22,500 nt of DNA from Priapulus caudatus (taxonomy: Eukaryota; Priapulida; Priapulimorpha; Priapulimorphida; Priapulidae): the NCBI RefSeq assembly GCF_000485595.1, contig NW_014577592.1, positions 21,694 through 44,193 of the forward strand, written 5' to 3'. The position numbers and the translations under genes were made by a program. Positions 9,099-19,098 of this stretch are shown here, in pieces. The notes under the pieces are model-generated. The model was not told where the DNA came from. It did no database searches and was given only the letters and a program-made list of their open reading frames with translations. Position 1 is the stretch's first letter, and the number at the start of each line of letters is the position of its first letter.

Positions 9099-9263
9099 CA
9101 GGAGTGTAGCTAACCCATTTTTCCTTGTGAAGGGGTGCAAAGCTGTGAGTGTGCATGATGTGTTCTGTGGAGGTGTCCGCCATTGACCATGTGTTGTACC
9201 CGGTATATTCTGGGTGGGCAACTGCGACCCTTGCCCACTTGCACCCCGCTAGTTACGGACCTG
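9099..9263. mobile_element. Possible decayed DNA-transposon fragment
   Basis: Starts CAGGAGTGTAGCTA and ends TAGTTACGGACCTG, imperfect inverted repeats of the GTAGCTAG type common at ends of marine-invertebrate DNA elements (from memory). GGGGTGCAAA and TTGCACCCC form an inner inverted pair. No matching target duplication was found. Confidence 0.3.
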
Positions 9264-9439
9264 AGTTATGTATGAGGGTAAGGGGACGTTGAAGGCTATC
9301 CAGTCGTGGCTTTTGCCACCCCTTACTATTCTCCAAGTTGCAGGAATTAGTTTGCTGTCTTGATATTGATTGTTAGAATTGGTTGCCTGTAATGATAATC
9401 ATTAAATTTAAAGGTTTGGGTCTTTAAATTTAATAAATG

Positions 9440-9582
9440 AAAGATAGATGGATGGATAAATGGATGGATGAATGGATGGATGAATGGCTGAATGGATGGA
9501 TAAATGGATGGATGAATGGATGGATGGATGAATGGATGGATGGATGGATGGGCGGGGGGTTGGATGGATGGATAGATAGAGC
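9440..9582. repeat. GATG/GGAT tetranucleotide microsatellite
   Basis: Long imperfect array of TGGA units with AATGGATG variants. The minus-strand ORFs rich in His-Pro-Ser-Ile are translations of this repeat. Confidence 0.95.
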
Positions 9583-9636
9583 ACACCTCCCTGCGTTATT
9601 ATCCACGTAACCGTGGGCTACGCAGTAAACTATCCA

Positions 9637-9655
9637 GATAGATAGATAGATAGAT
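9637..9655. repeat. GATA microsatellite
   Basis: Four and a half GATA units, close after the GATG array. Confidence 0.85.
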
Positions 9656-9719
9656 GTAAGAGAGATAGTAATGGGCATGCATGATAATACTCTCTGCTAA
9701 CACTTGCATTTTCCTATTT

Positions 9720-9978
9720 TTTGCAATGCTGCGTTTCTAGCCGTTGGTCGGCGCTAGTGTCTCGCCTGGGGCATAATTTTGAAGTAGCGAAGGCGCGCGC
9801 GTGCTGACTTCTGTGTTTACGGAGCGGTGTTTGAAGTTCGGTAGTGCCACCATGGTCTGAAACATTAAAAGTGTTGGCCCAGGCAGTCTGTGTAGTAGTT
9901 AGTGTAAACACATACCCGTGATTTGCACACTCGTAGTCGTATCATTTGCTGGACGACCTTAGAAACAGCATACGAAAG
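9720..9978 (+). promoter_or_regulatory. CpG-containing stretch with donor-like end, possible 5' exon or promoter
   Basis: Richer in CG than its surroundings (GAAGGCGCGCGCGTGC at about 9789). It holds a textbook GCCACCATGG context at 9846-9855 but the frame stops after two codons (ATG GTC TGA). It ends in AAAG/GTAATT, a fair splice donor, at about 9978. This could be a non-coding first exon of an unseen gene, or chance. Confidence 0.2.
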
Positions 9979-10198
9979 GTAATTTACCCTCGTTCATTTA
10001 TAATCAAATAATGCTGCTCGGTTTGCTCGGTTGAAACTTGTGTTTGTTAGCACTGTGCCTGTGCGTGGTCACGGTGGTGCCCGTCCTGACGTTATCGGTT
10101 CGTGAAACGTACATCGTAAATGATCATCATCAACTCAGTGTGTTTGTCATCAGCCTAGTAGGCTTTGGCGAACCTAGCTCTAGTAACTAGAGCTGAAT

Positions 10199-10482
10199 GG
10201 GTCATTGTCGTATCAGGTACTACTAGTACTACTACTTAGGTACTACATATATATAGTAGTATATATTAGTATATACTATATAGTCTAGTATATAGTCATA
10301 TATATGTACCCGAGGTACATATATGTATACACAAAGTGTACCAGACTTGTACTACAGAAGTGTACCCTAACCCTAACCCTAACCCTAACCCTAAACATAC
10401 CTCATATAAAAATATAAACAATACTAAACAACCTAAAACTACCTCGGGTACATATATGTAGTACCTGATACGACAACGACCC
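10199..10482. mobile_element. Fold-back element containing five telomeric hexamers
   Basis: The outer 25 bp (10199-10223 and 10458-10482) are inverted copies with one mismatch (GGGTCATTGTCG versus GGGTCGTTGTCG). Inside, the left half carries TATATATGTACCCGAGGTAC and the right half its complement, next to AT-rich TATA/TAGTA runs. The array CCCTAA x5 sits at 10365-10394. No clear target-site duplication is visible (left CTGAAT, right TTCGTG). No coding capacity. Confidence 0.75.
10365..10394 (-). repeat. Interstitial telomeric repeat (TTAGGG)5
   Basis: Five perfect CCCTAA units on the plus strand, i.e. TTAGGG on the minus strand, the ancestral animal telomere motif. It lies within the inverted-repeat element at 10199-10482. 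Confidence 0.95.
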
Positions 10483-10929
10483 TTCGTGCTATTGCAAACC
10501 AAGTCGGTGCCGGCTGTATACATAGACAATTTTGTTAATTTTTGCTAGTTTTGTTATTTTAGTATTATTGCCAAATCATGGTTTTGTCAGCATAAATCAA
10601 AGTCCTAGTGCCGGTCGTCCAAGACTCGTGTTTATTATATTATTCAATAATGTAGCCCAACGCAGCGTAGGTGTTTAGGCCTATGCTATAACTAGTTCTA
10701 CCCATGTAGCCCCTTCGCTGCAGCTACATGTAGCAGAGACCTGCTGCGAGTGTCGTAGGGTTGCATTATGGATATCAATTAATTTGGGGTATAATCTTTA
10801 CGGTTTACCAATCAATACCGACAATTGTAGAATTCCACACATTACACACTCTAAACCTCCTTTGAGTATTATTTACTCGCTGCACTTAATTACTTGGTCC
10901 TACTTACAAATATTGAGATTTTGTCATAA

Positions 10930-11265
10930 GTAGCTGTAAGCGTAAGTACCGTTGCTGGTACCTTTGCTGGTACTCTTACATCGATTATGTTTGTAAAAAT
11001 GCCACCTGCTATTTGGCATGCTATGCCACAGCCTTACATTTGCAGATTCTATAGATCGGTCTCTGACCTTATGGCTGGTACTCTAATTAATGTATTATCT
11101 GCAATTTCACTTGCAAGTCTAGCATGGGGATCTTGTCAGCTTATCCCTGCATGTAGACAAATCACTGAATGGCATGACCCAGATATATCCATCTGTATTA
11201 CAGCTTCAGTAGTTGCACAGAACACATTCAATCATGAAGGATTTGCATGTTGCTTGTTGGACTAG
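10930..11265 (+). other. Unassigned open reading frame, protein-like but unrecognised
   Basis: Open from 10930 to TAG at 11263-11265, first ATG at 10987 (92 codons). Composition is mixed and moderately hydrophobic (for example SLASLAWGSCQLIPACRQ), without simple repeats. A CTTACATTTGCAG acceptor-like site lies inside at about 11044. No family is recognised. It may be an exon, a pseudogene piece or chance. Confidence 0.15.
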
Positions 11266-11640
11266 AATTCAATTTGCAAGGAGAATTCAATGTGCACGTT
11301 CTCAGCTCGTCATTACGTAAACATGGTCGAGATACTCGTTATGCCACAATGTGTTTGATAGCAGTTCATAGAATGCTGTTTTCGCGCCGATGATCTTACA
11401 GTGGTGAGCCTGTCTTGTGAATTATGAGAATAGATTTAGAGAGTAATTGATACAAACTGTTACATGAGATTCCTACTTGAACTACTAGAGATGTTGAAGT
11501 AATAATATACATTTAAGAGTTGGTATGTGCTCCTCATGTTTGCTGAAATTTGCACGAAATCTTAAGCTGAAAGATCGAGCATCGACAGCTCAGAGGCGGA
11601 GTCTCTGTTGCTATGGTAACCCCATGGTTAATATGATGAT

Positions 11641-11919
11641 TTGCGATATAACATGCACGGTTTTGTCAGTTGGTTTACAGTGTCTGTTAGTGTTACACAG
11701 TACGAGACTATTCCACTTGCTTACAATGTGAACATTAAAGGAGATATTTGGAAGTGCAAGTTCGTCTCATGTATGCATGGCATGTCGTTGGAAGCCATAC
11801 TTCCTCTTGTATTTATTACGCCAGGTGCAGGATCTGCAGCTGGAGATGGTCTGTGCTTTGCATTTCATATCTATGGTAATCGGAAGCGCACACACAAAGA
11901 TATCACAAGAGTAAGATAA
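11641..11919 (+). other. Unassigned open reading frame ending at the perfect hairpin
   Basis: 92 codons with mixed composition (YETIPLAYNVNIKGDIWKC; LPLVFITPGAGSAAGDGLCF). It stops inside the left arm of the hairpin at 11899. It is in the same frame as the ORF at 10987 but stops separate them. No family recognised. Confidence 0.15.
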
Positions 11920-11954
11920 TAACCCATGAGTTATTATCTTACTCTTGTGATATC
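11899..11954. repeat. Perfect 25-bp inverted repeat (hairpin, 6-base loop)
   Basis: Arms 11899-11923 and 11930-11954 are exact reverse complements (arm begins GATATCACAAGAGTAAGATA), separated by CCATGA. The homology stops abruptly outside the arms. Confidence 0.95.
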
Positions 11955-12900
11955 ACACATTATTATAGCAGCAATATTCTATAGAAAAAAGGTTAGAATG
12001 TAGAGTTCTATAAATGGATTCAGGCTTTCCCATTGATCTCCATTACTAATGAGAGATGCCTACCTGTCTACGGAACATAAACGTCTTCCGGCCTAAAGAA
12101 GAAGGTAGTCTTTTAGTCTCCTAGTACGTTCACACTTGTGAATCAAAGTTAACACTGTCAAACTCACTGATCGGACGGTTTTACTTGACACCACGCTCGT
12201 TCGTTTCCTGTCTTAACTCCTCTGCTACGTCTTAATCGCTCATTAAAATTCATTCTGCTTTTAAGTACGTACGCATTCTTCTCGCCATCGCGCATTTTGC
12301 GACGAGTCGACTACAGTGTTGCTTCGGGCAGTAGAAACGAATGCCGGCCATCGTTATTCCATCCCGCCACCATAAATTGTGCTATGTATAGAAAGGGTAC
12401 TGATTCACGGGAATATATTTTTGGCGCGAGTACACATACACGGGCGGAATGCGGGCTGATCGGCGAGAATTCCAGTGTAATTGTACGCTCCAGGACATGA
12501 GTACACTGTAGTAACTTCGTGCGATTTTGCCTAGTCTCTCTCTCTCTCTGGCAAATAGTGCCAACGCCATCCCACCTCTCCCCCGAGATGTAAGGGATGA
12601 AAGGGGGAAGAATCTCAGAGGTTAACAGCTGCGAGTGGGCAACTATAGTAGACGGTTGGATGGAGGTGTAACATGGACGAAGAAAATATGGGTGAGGGGC
12701 TGAGGGCCAGTGTGAAGAACTGAACATGGGCGAGAGATAACCAGCGAAGGAGCGAATATGCGCAGAGGTTATGTGGTGAAGTTTGCAAACTAATGATGGC
12801 CATGTTACTCTTCAGTTAATTCTAGTTGTAGTACCGGTTTGTTAACAATGGGTGGAACCAACTGGCTCCAAAATACGTAGGCAACGCATGTCTAATTTAC
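11955..12900. other. Intergenic stretch, nothing recognised
   Basis: Contains a short CT run at 12535-12549 and overlapping ORFs on both strands at 12297-12803 that show no domain. No RNA gene seen. Confidence 0.55.
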
Positions 12901-12901
12901 A

Positions 12902-12946
12902 GGAGAATAGCTCGGCATTTTTTCTGCGCAGATTCACCTACGCCGC
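12902..12946. repeat. Diverged direct repeat, copy 1
   Basis: Block starting GGAGAATAGCTCGGCATTTT and ending TTCACCTACGCCGC. It is matched at 13108-13154 with a few substitutions and a small indel. Confidence 0.65.
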
Positions 12947-13107
12947 AAATAGTTTTCTATTGTTATAAAATTTTAGGTGATGTATGATTCATTTTAATTT
13001 GGAGGATCAATAAACAAACATCTATATAGATTATATGACATCATGTATCTCAACAGGAGTGATTTTTTGTGTAATTTGGAACCGTCAGGACTTGGTGCCG
13101 CTTTAAA

Positions 13108-13154
13108 GGAGAAGAGCTCAGTATTTTTTATCTGAGCGGCTTCACCTACGCTGA
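13108..13154. repeat. Diverged direct repeat, copy 2
   Basis: Block starting GGAGAAGAGCTCAGTATTTT and ending TTCACCTACGCTGAG, about 206 bp after copy 1. GGAACC also precedes both copies at differing distances (about 12853 and 13079), suggesting a longer degenerate repeat. Confidence 0.65.
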
Positions 13155-13603
13155 GCAGCTGACTGAGCTGAGCCTAGTTTGTGGGCGGTGCTGCGAGGTT
13201 GACCTCTGCTAGGCGCGTGGCGGCTTAATCATAACATGACAGACATAACAGTATCGGCGGAGCACTTTAGACTAGATGTGATTGTAACAGTTGCACCCGT
13301 CGACGCATTGGGTTTTAGCAAGATGCCTGTCTTTAGCAAGCTGGTCTTGGATGGTACGCGCGTACAAAATACTACAGCAGCAGCATACAGGGAGTAACTA
13401 GAGTAAGGCGGCCCAAATGGCCATTAAAATTCTATATGGACATATGGACATGATTACCACTACTACTTTTACACTATCTGTGACTGCCCCTGATACGGTA
13501 GCTATAGATATTATACTATAGCCACCTGGGCCGGCATACCAGAGAGTTCCGCTGTGGATTCACAGCAGGCGGAGGCGTGTATATAGCACGTTTGTTTTTG
13601 CAG

Positions 13604-13832
13604 CTCTCTCCTAGGCTGGCCCATCAACCTATAGCTGCTCTCATCACCGGCAGCAGCGGCAGTAGCAGCAGAAAACGCGTTGCTACACCCGCGACTGGCT
13701 TGATCGGCACCATCTGGAGGAACCGAAGGATAGCAAGTAGTCTTGTCACTACGTCCATCTGCCTCGGCGTTCACGCAGCAGTAGCCGATCGTTGTTTCAT
13801 TGAGATACGGCCGGAGCAGTTACAGAGATCTC
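13604..13832 (+). other. Possible unassigned exon with splice-like borders
   Basis: A TTTGTTTTTGCAG acceptor-like site precedes 13604 and a consensus GTGAGT donor follows 13832. One frame is fully open (LSPRLAHQPIAALITGSSGS...CFIEIRPEQLQRSP); the other two stop early. No protein family recognised. A GTGAGT at the end of an open block in CpG-containing DNA would also suit a 5' UTR exon. Confidence 0.25.
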
Positions 13833-13844
13833 CGTGAGTACCTC

Positions 13845-13892
13845 TTCCCCCCCTCCCCGTGCCGCCGCCGCCCCCGCACGCCCACCCCTCCT
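13845..13892 (-). other. C-rich run, G-quadruplex-prone on minus strand
   Basis: Four or more runs of C (CCCCCCCTCCCC, CCGCCCCC, CCCACCCC) directly after the possible donor at 13833. Confidence 0.6.
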
Positions 13893-14296
13893 CGACAGTG
13901 TAACAGCAGCCATGGAAAAGGAGTGTGTGCTCTCTGATTAGAGCCTTGTTTACAGTTAACGCTGCCACGGGGCATGCGAGCTGCTCGCACGTGTTTCTCC
14001 AGGGTTTTTTTTTGCACCAGACTTATTGAGTCACGGGGAGGGAGCTGAGACCATAGACAGTAGAGTCACGATATATATAATAGTCAGTAGTCTTATCTAT
14101 CTTAGTGAGTCGACTTGGCAAAGCTTCGGTAAATGCTGCACATGGCCGCATGTTTGCACGAGGCGGGTACTGCCACGGCAACTGGTAAACGTGTCTGCTG
14201 GGCTACTGGAAGTAAAGCGTGCTGTTTACGAAAAGGGGTTGCCGATGGCCGAGGCGGGATTCGGAGATGGAGTCGGGAGGAGGTCGTTGAGGTAGA

Positions 14297-14614
14297 ATTG
14301 GCAGCGCAGATGGAACAAGTTTGTAGCGATGAAGATGGCAGTGTTGATGGAGAAAGTTTCTAGAGCTGGGGATGGCAGTGGAGATAGAGAAAGTTTCTAG
14401 AGCTGGGGATGGTATCATGGTAGTGGTCCAGTCATAGTGGAGATAGAGAAAGTTTGTGGAGCTGTAGATGGCAGTGACGATGGAGAAAGTTTGTAGAGCT
14501 GGAGATGGCAGTGGAGATAGAGAAAGTTTGTAGAGCTGGGGATGGCAGTGAATATGGAGAAAGTTTGTAGAGGTCGAGGTGGCGGTGGAGTTGGAGAAGG
14601 CCTGCTGTAGTAGT
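14297..14614. repeat. 37-bp minisatellite, about eight units
   Basis: Units start at 14297, 14334, 14371, 14408, 14467, 14504, 14541 and 14578; typical unit begins GATGGCAGTGGAGATAGAGA and ends GTTTGTAGAGCTGGG. The unit at 14408 is 59 bp, with about 22 extra bases. As 37 is not a multiple of 3, the ORFs crossing it are not a repeat protein. Confidence 0.92.
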
Positions 14615-14639
14615 ATAGTCGTATAAGAGAGATAGGAAG

Positions 14640-15180
14640 TGGTAATGGGATAGAGGGGAAAACATGGGGAAGTTATGGCGTTGATGATTTATTCAGGGTC
14701 CGCACAGGTCTTGAAAAATTGTAGGTAAGTCATGTAAATATAAAGTGACGTTTTCCAGGTCTGGAATATCCACGTGTCTAATATTATGTTTGGTCCTAGA
14801 AGGTCGTTTACATTTAGCACCAGTCTAGTTTGTCGAAAAAAATAATCAAATTTGTTTCCTGCAATATTTTGTTTACTAATTCTGATTGGGTGGGACGAGA
14901 CACAAACATTGTATTCAACTAAAATTTTGTGCCCATGGAATATTGACCTCGAAAATTGAAAAAAAGTTGCTGTAGAGGTAAATACGCTATTTAGTAATTT
15001 AAAGCAAAGAGAGACACAGGGGTGATGAGCGGAGATAGGAGGGGGAGGAGGAGGTCGGGTTGAAAATGCTATGCTTGGCTAGACTGATAGAACAAGCTAG
15101 CACGAACGCATCGCAGTGAGTCACAAATTCCCCGCGAGTTCCCCCCCCCCGTCAATACCCTAGCTGTATGTGTGTGTGCA
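14640..15180. other. Intergenic stretch, nothing recognised
   Basis: AT-rich to 15000, then GA-rich (GGAGGGGGAGGAGGAGG at about 15038) and a run of about eleven C near 15140. No gene seen. Confidence 0.55.
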
Positions 15181-15204
15181 TATGCTGGCTGGCTGGCTGG
15201 CTCG
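15181..15204. repeat. GGCT microsatellite
   Basis: Five GGCT/TGGC units in a row. Confidence 0.8.
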
Positions 15205-15735
15205 GCGTTCAAATTGAACATCGCAAATACGGAATACAAATATGTAACCCTGCAGAGATGTTGTACATATATTTACATTTACGCAGACGCGTAGAACACT
15301 TACAACATCGCCGCAGATTATCTGGGAGGGATTCAGGATTCGGGGAGGGTGGATATGTGAGAGGCATGCGAGCGTGGATGATATTATTTGCGTGGGCGTT
15401 CCCCCTCCCAGCGAGCGGCGGGATAAGTTCGGTGTAAACACCTTTATAGCTGTGAGTTATTTGAGCACCGTGTATATAGCGTTTACGGTCGACGCGAAAA
15501 CACGGTTAGGCTCGCTTGCCCATCCTGTGGTGTATATGTGCACACATTTCCACCGAAAACAGCGAGCCAGCCACGCCGGTCTAATGGTGGCTGCCACGTT
15601 CTACTACTAAGTACTGTGCTACATCGACAGGCTTCGTGCAAAGCTGCATGCAACTGCTTGCAATATGTTTAGGGAGCGGATGATCTATGGCTGTATGAAG
15701 AAGAAGGTCGGCGGCGCTTTCGTGCCGCGTAAAAA
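15205..15735. other. CpG-containing intergenic stretch, nothing recognised
   Basis: Overlapping short ORFs on both strands show no domain. Confidence 0.5.
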
Positions 15736-15736
15736 C

Positions 15737-15938
15737 TCCATTCCTCTTCCTGTGCATCCTGCCTCTCTACCCTCCCCAACCACCACCTTTCCCCCTTGTT
15801 CTCCCTCCTCCCCCTTCCCCCGCATTCTCTCCATCTTCATCTTTCTCTCGCTCCTCCTCTCAGGTCTTGCTCTCCTCCTCTCTGTCATCTTCCATTATTC
15901 GCCTACTTTCTCTGCCCCTTCTCTTCTGCTCCCTTATT
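15737..15938. repeat. Pyrimidine-rich (CT/CCT) tract
   Basis: About 200 bases of mostly C and T on the plus strand, imperfect. The Arg/Glu/Gly-rich minus-strand ORF is its translation. Confidence 0.8.
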
Positions 15939-15939
15939 C

Positions 15940-16705
15940 TGTATCGTGGCAGCAGTTAACCGATGTTTACTGTGCGTGACAAATTATCCTGTTCAAGTTA
16001 TTTTCCGTGACCATGTGTCCGTTTTTTGAATCCCCGTTTGCTAAGTTATGATGACTGCTTAAAAATCAGCTGTCAGAAAACTAAACAATTGTTAGGCACG
16101 ATCTGCCGATAATGTAAATATAAATGACGTCAAAATTAACATCTTATCTAGGAGCGCGTATTATGCAATGATATGCGCATGCGTATATGTGCAATGATGG
16201 TATTTATACACTTAGTAGTGAATCTCATATAACTATAGTAACGTAATGGCTTTACAAACACAAGATCAATTTTTAACAATGAAAGAGAACTTAACCCAAA
16301 ATAAGCTCTTCTCTGCGCCCCCGTGCAAAAACAAAATGAAACAAACGGTGCACATAGTTCCATCGCTCACAAAGCATCTTGGACAAGGTTCAATTCGCCT
16401 TCAGACAAACTTTTCCGGATGAACGGAATCGTGTCTGCCGCTGCGCAGTGGCAACGGGGAGACGTGTCCGGGAATGTTTCGCGCCAAAATTGTTTCCACG
16501 GCGCCGATGAAGAGAAAAATTAAGACCTTCGTTTGCGCGGCAAGCGTTTAGTTGTTGTACGTAACCGCATGAGTCACCGCATTAGGGACGGCGCGGTTCT
16601 GTCCGTGCGTGTATATGTCCCGCATTGTTAGGACCCGAACACGCAGGGAACCTGTTCCAGAGTGCGTTATCATGTTTTTCAGGTGTTGGTGTCAGTAAGC
16701 GGGAT
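15940..16705. other. Intergenic stretch with one CRE-like site
   Basis: A full TGACGTCA palindrome at 16125-16132 is the only motif noted. No gene seen. Confidence 0.4.
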
Positions 16706-16710
16706 TTCAC

Positions 16711-16723
16711 CGCGTGCGTGCGC

Positions 16724-16754
<31 letters not shown>

Positions 16755-16755
16755 T
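16711..16755. repeat. GTGC/TGCG tetranucleotide microsatellite
   Basis: About eleven TGCG units with one CGCG interruption. ORFs on both strands here (Cys-Val-Arg-Ala and Arg-Thr-His-Ala repeats) are translations of it. Confidence 0.92.
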
Positions 16756-16759
16756 AGGG

Positions 16760-18170
16760 CATGCACGGTTGCCGCACCGAACCATATACATACACACACG
16801 AAACACACGAACATACGAACACAAACACCGTACAGCTAGCTGAATGCATGGATACATGTGCGTGAATGTGAACTACAGCAGCGATTTCGTGTAGCCGTTC
16901 CGCGTAGCATACGCAGAATTCCGGGCGAGGAGCGCGAGAGCATTATACGCCGCGGTTCTCGATTGCGCTATCGGGTTTCGACGACACAACGAGATGCGAA
17001 ACGGGATGCGAATTTCTGTAAATGTCAGCGAATCACGCATAGAAAATTTGCGATGATACGCTGAATGTACTGAAGGGCCCCTCGCCTCATCGCGGGAGAC
17101 TGGATGAGGTGGGCGACCGACTGACTGACTATACTAGAACTTTCATATATACTGAGCTATACGAACAGCTGTGGCAAATCAATCCCAGACAGACTGTACA
17201 CTCTCTCCCTTGCTCCGCGACAGAGGGAGCGGTACAGTACACGCTCCTCCGTGGCATCCCAACTGCGGCATCCTCGCTGGGCATCGTGACTTCGTGGATT
17301 TGAAATCGATCTGTTTAGTAAGAGGAGCTGTCAACTACGATTACAGACCTCTACTACGGCTTTGTCTGTATAGATCTGCAGAGGCTGTCAACTGGACAGC
17401 GGCTTGGGCATTAATTACAGCATTCGGGGGTGTGGAGTTCTTGTTATGTCCGCCTGGGTTAGGTTTATTGGTTGCGGGATGGTGACTGCTGAGTCCCGCA
17501 TGGTGACAGTAGCGGTGCACGTGCACGGTTAGTGTCGTGATGTTGAGAGCCGTCTAGGCGCCAAAATGTCACGTCGAAAATAAGTTGACCGTATAAAATT
17601 ATTCGATTATGATTTATGTAGGTTGTGTTTCAGAGTAAATAAATTTTTATGGGTGAATTGAGATTAACTGTAGGTGATTTTGTGTGACATGTAGCACACG
17701 CGGACGCCATATAGGGCGTGCACCCATTACCACGATCACTTCAAGTGCCACACCGCTGCTGCTACAAATATTACGGTGACACACGTTGAATTACTATTGT
17801 AAGCGAGCGAATCGCACACTTCTGGAAGTTATATTAATGCGACAGTGTGTCGACAAGCGGTCGGGTTGTTTACAAACTCACACGAGATAGCTTTGAGAAA
17901 CCGACCAAGCCTAGAAGCAATGATCGCATGCAGGGACAGGTCAAGTGTTACTGCAATTCGCACACTCGCAAGCAGTACTATTTCCAGAAGTTAAGCTTAC
18001 TGTGACACATGTATGCTATGACATCGTGACACTATGACATTTACTTTACAATCACCTCGACGCGTCGTCGTTGTCACAACGCCGCGACGCACGATCCTCT
18101 GTGACGCAGAATAACGCGAACGCACGCATAGCACACCGAACACGCTCTCTCTCTCATTGCTACAGGGGCT
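16760..18170. other. Intergenic stretch upstream of the 18209 gene start
   Basis: Locally CG-rich. Contains a perfect 12-bp palindrome GTGCACGTGCAC at 17515-17526 and several ORFs (16858-17064, 17109-17303, 17171-17485) without recognisable domains. Part of it is presumably promoter or enhancer DNA of the next gene. Confidence 0.45.
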
Positions 18171-18176
18171 CCGTGC

Positions 18177-18183
18177 TATAAAG
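18177..18183 (+). promoter_or_regulatory. TATA box of the 18209 gene
   Basis: TATAAAG lies 32 bp before the ATG. A start of transcription about 30 bp downstream would leave almost no 5' UTR, so either the leader is extremely short or the real start is farther upstream. Confidence 0.45.
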
Positions 18184-18208
18184 CAGCGTCTCGGGCAGCT
18201 ACGGCGCA

Positions 18209-18308
18209 ATGGAAGAAGTGGGAGAGACTCCCATCGCTGCGGCTTCACCTGTGGAGCAGGAGCATCCGCAGCAGCAGCAGCCTCCGGACAGCATGAAGAT
18301 CAATGGAA
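18209..18308 (+). CDS. First coding exon of an unidentified gene
   Basis: ATG followed by 33 codons and one base, ending exactly at a perfect GTAAGT donor (18309-18314). The peptide starts MEEVGETPIAAASPVEQEHP, continues with four Gln, and ends PPDSMKING. Acidic, Gln/Pro-rich starts like this are common in nuclear or RNA-binding proteins, but no domain lies in it, so I give no function. Start context is GCGCAATGG, with G at -3 unclear but G at +4 present. A TATAAA box lies just upstream. The next exon must start in phase 1; none convincing is seen before the window ends, so the first intron is likely over 4 kb. Confidence 0.6.
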
Positions 18309-19090
18309 GTAAGTGATCTCATTATTCTCCTCTAATGATTATCTCGTTATGTTCTTTCGCTCCCCGATGCGTCAGCGCGCAAGAGTATATATATATGACA
18401 AGACCAGGAGTGAATAATAGAGATTCTATTAATTATTCACTTCTGACAAGATGATGGGCGTGATCAGAAAGGAGAGTATAGCAGACATGATTGATGGTGT
18501 ATGGGTGTATCTGCGTACGGAGACGGGAGGGGCAGAGCTATATAGTGTATGTGATGATGGGGGGGGGCGGCGAATGATGCTCATGATCATTGCCTCACTA
18601 ATGTGGGCAATTTTACACCCACACATTACGGGGTTTGTTTGGTTAACTTATACTTATAGCCAATGTGGTATTGATAGTTGAGTTGCTTCCACTATAGTTG
18701 CGTTAGTGGGTTATCACTTAACAGTAACAGTGTGGTTGGCCGGCAAGTCTGCATTTCGCAACATAACTGCTTTTCAGTGAGATCACGCAAGTAGTAGCCC
18801 GGTACTGTACTAGTCTGCTATTATCTTAGTTCTGACACCTTAACGGTCTAGGAGTGGCACGCGACGCGCCGTCCCTGACGGTTGATTATAGGCCAATGGG
18901 CGCACGGCTATTCATCAATACCCGTCAGACTCATGATTCGTAACACCAATAAGTAAATGATGGTAATTGACACACGGGGAAGGCACCGGAGAGAGTAGAT
19001 ATGCTCACGCCATGATAAATGCATATAGCTCGTTGGTTAGTTAAATCATTCCAGTCCACCAAACCCCCGTTGGTCTGATGAGCAGTTAGT
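18309..19090 (+). other. Start of intron 1 of the 18209 gene, with an inverted repeat
   Basis: AGTGAATAAT (18410-18419) and ATTATTCACT (18432-18441) form an AT-rich hairpin with an inner TAGA/TCTA extension. Otherwise no gene or RNA seen. Confidence 0.4.
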
Positions 19091-19098
19091 ATTACGTC

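Noticed and set aside
9347-9678. Minus-strand ORFs rich in His-Pro-Ser-Ile
   Set aside because: They are translations of the GATG tetranucleotide array in two frames.
9854-9862. Ideal Kozak start GCCACCATGG
   Set aside because: The frame is ATG GTC TGA, so it encodes two residues only and cannot be a normal start.
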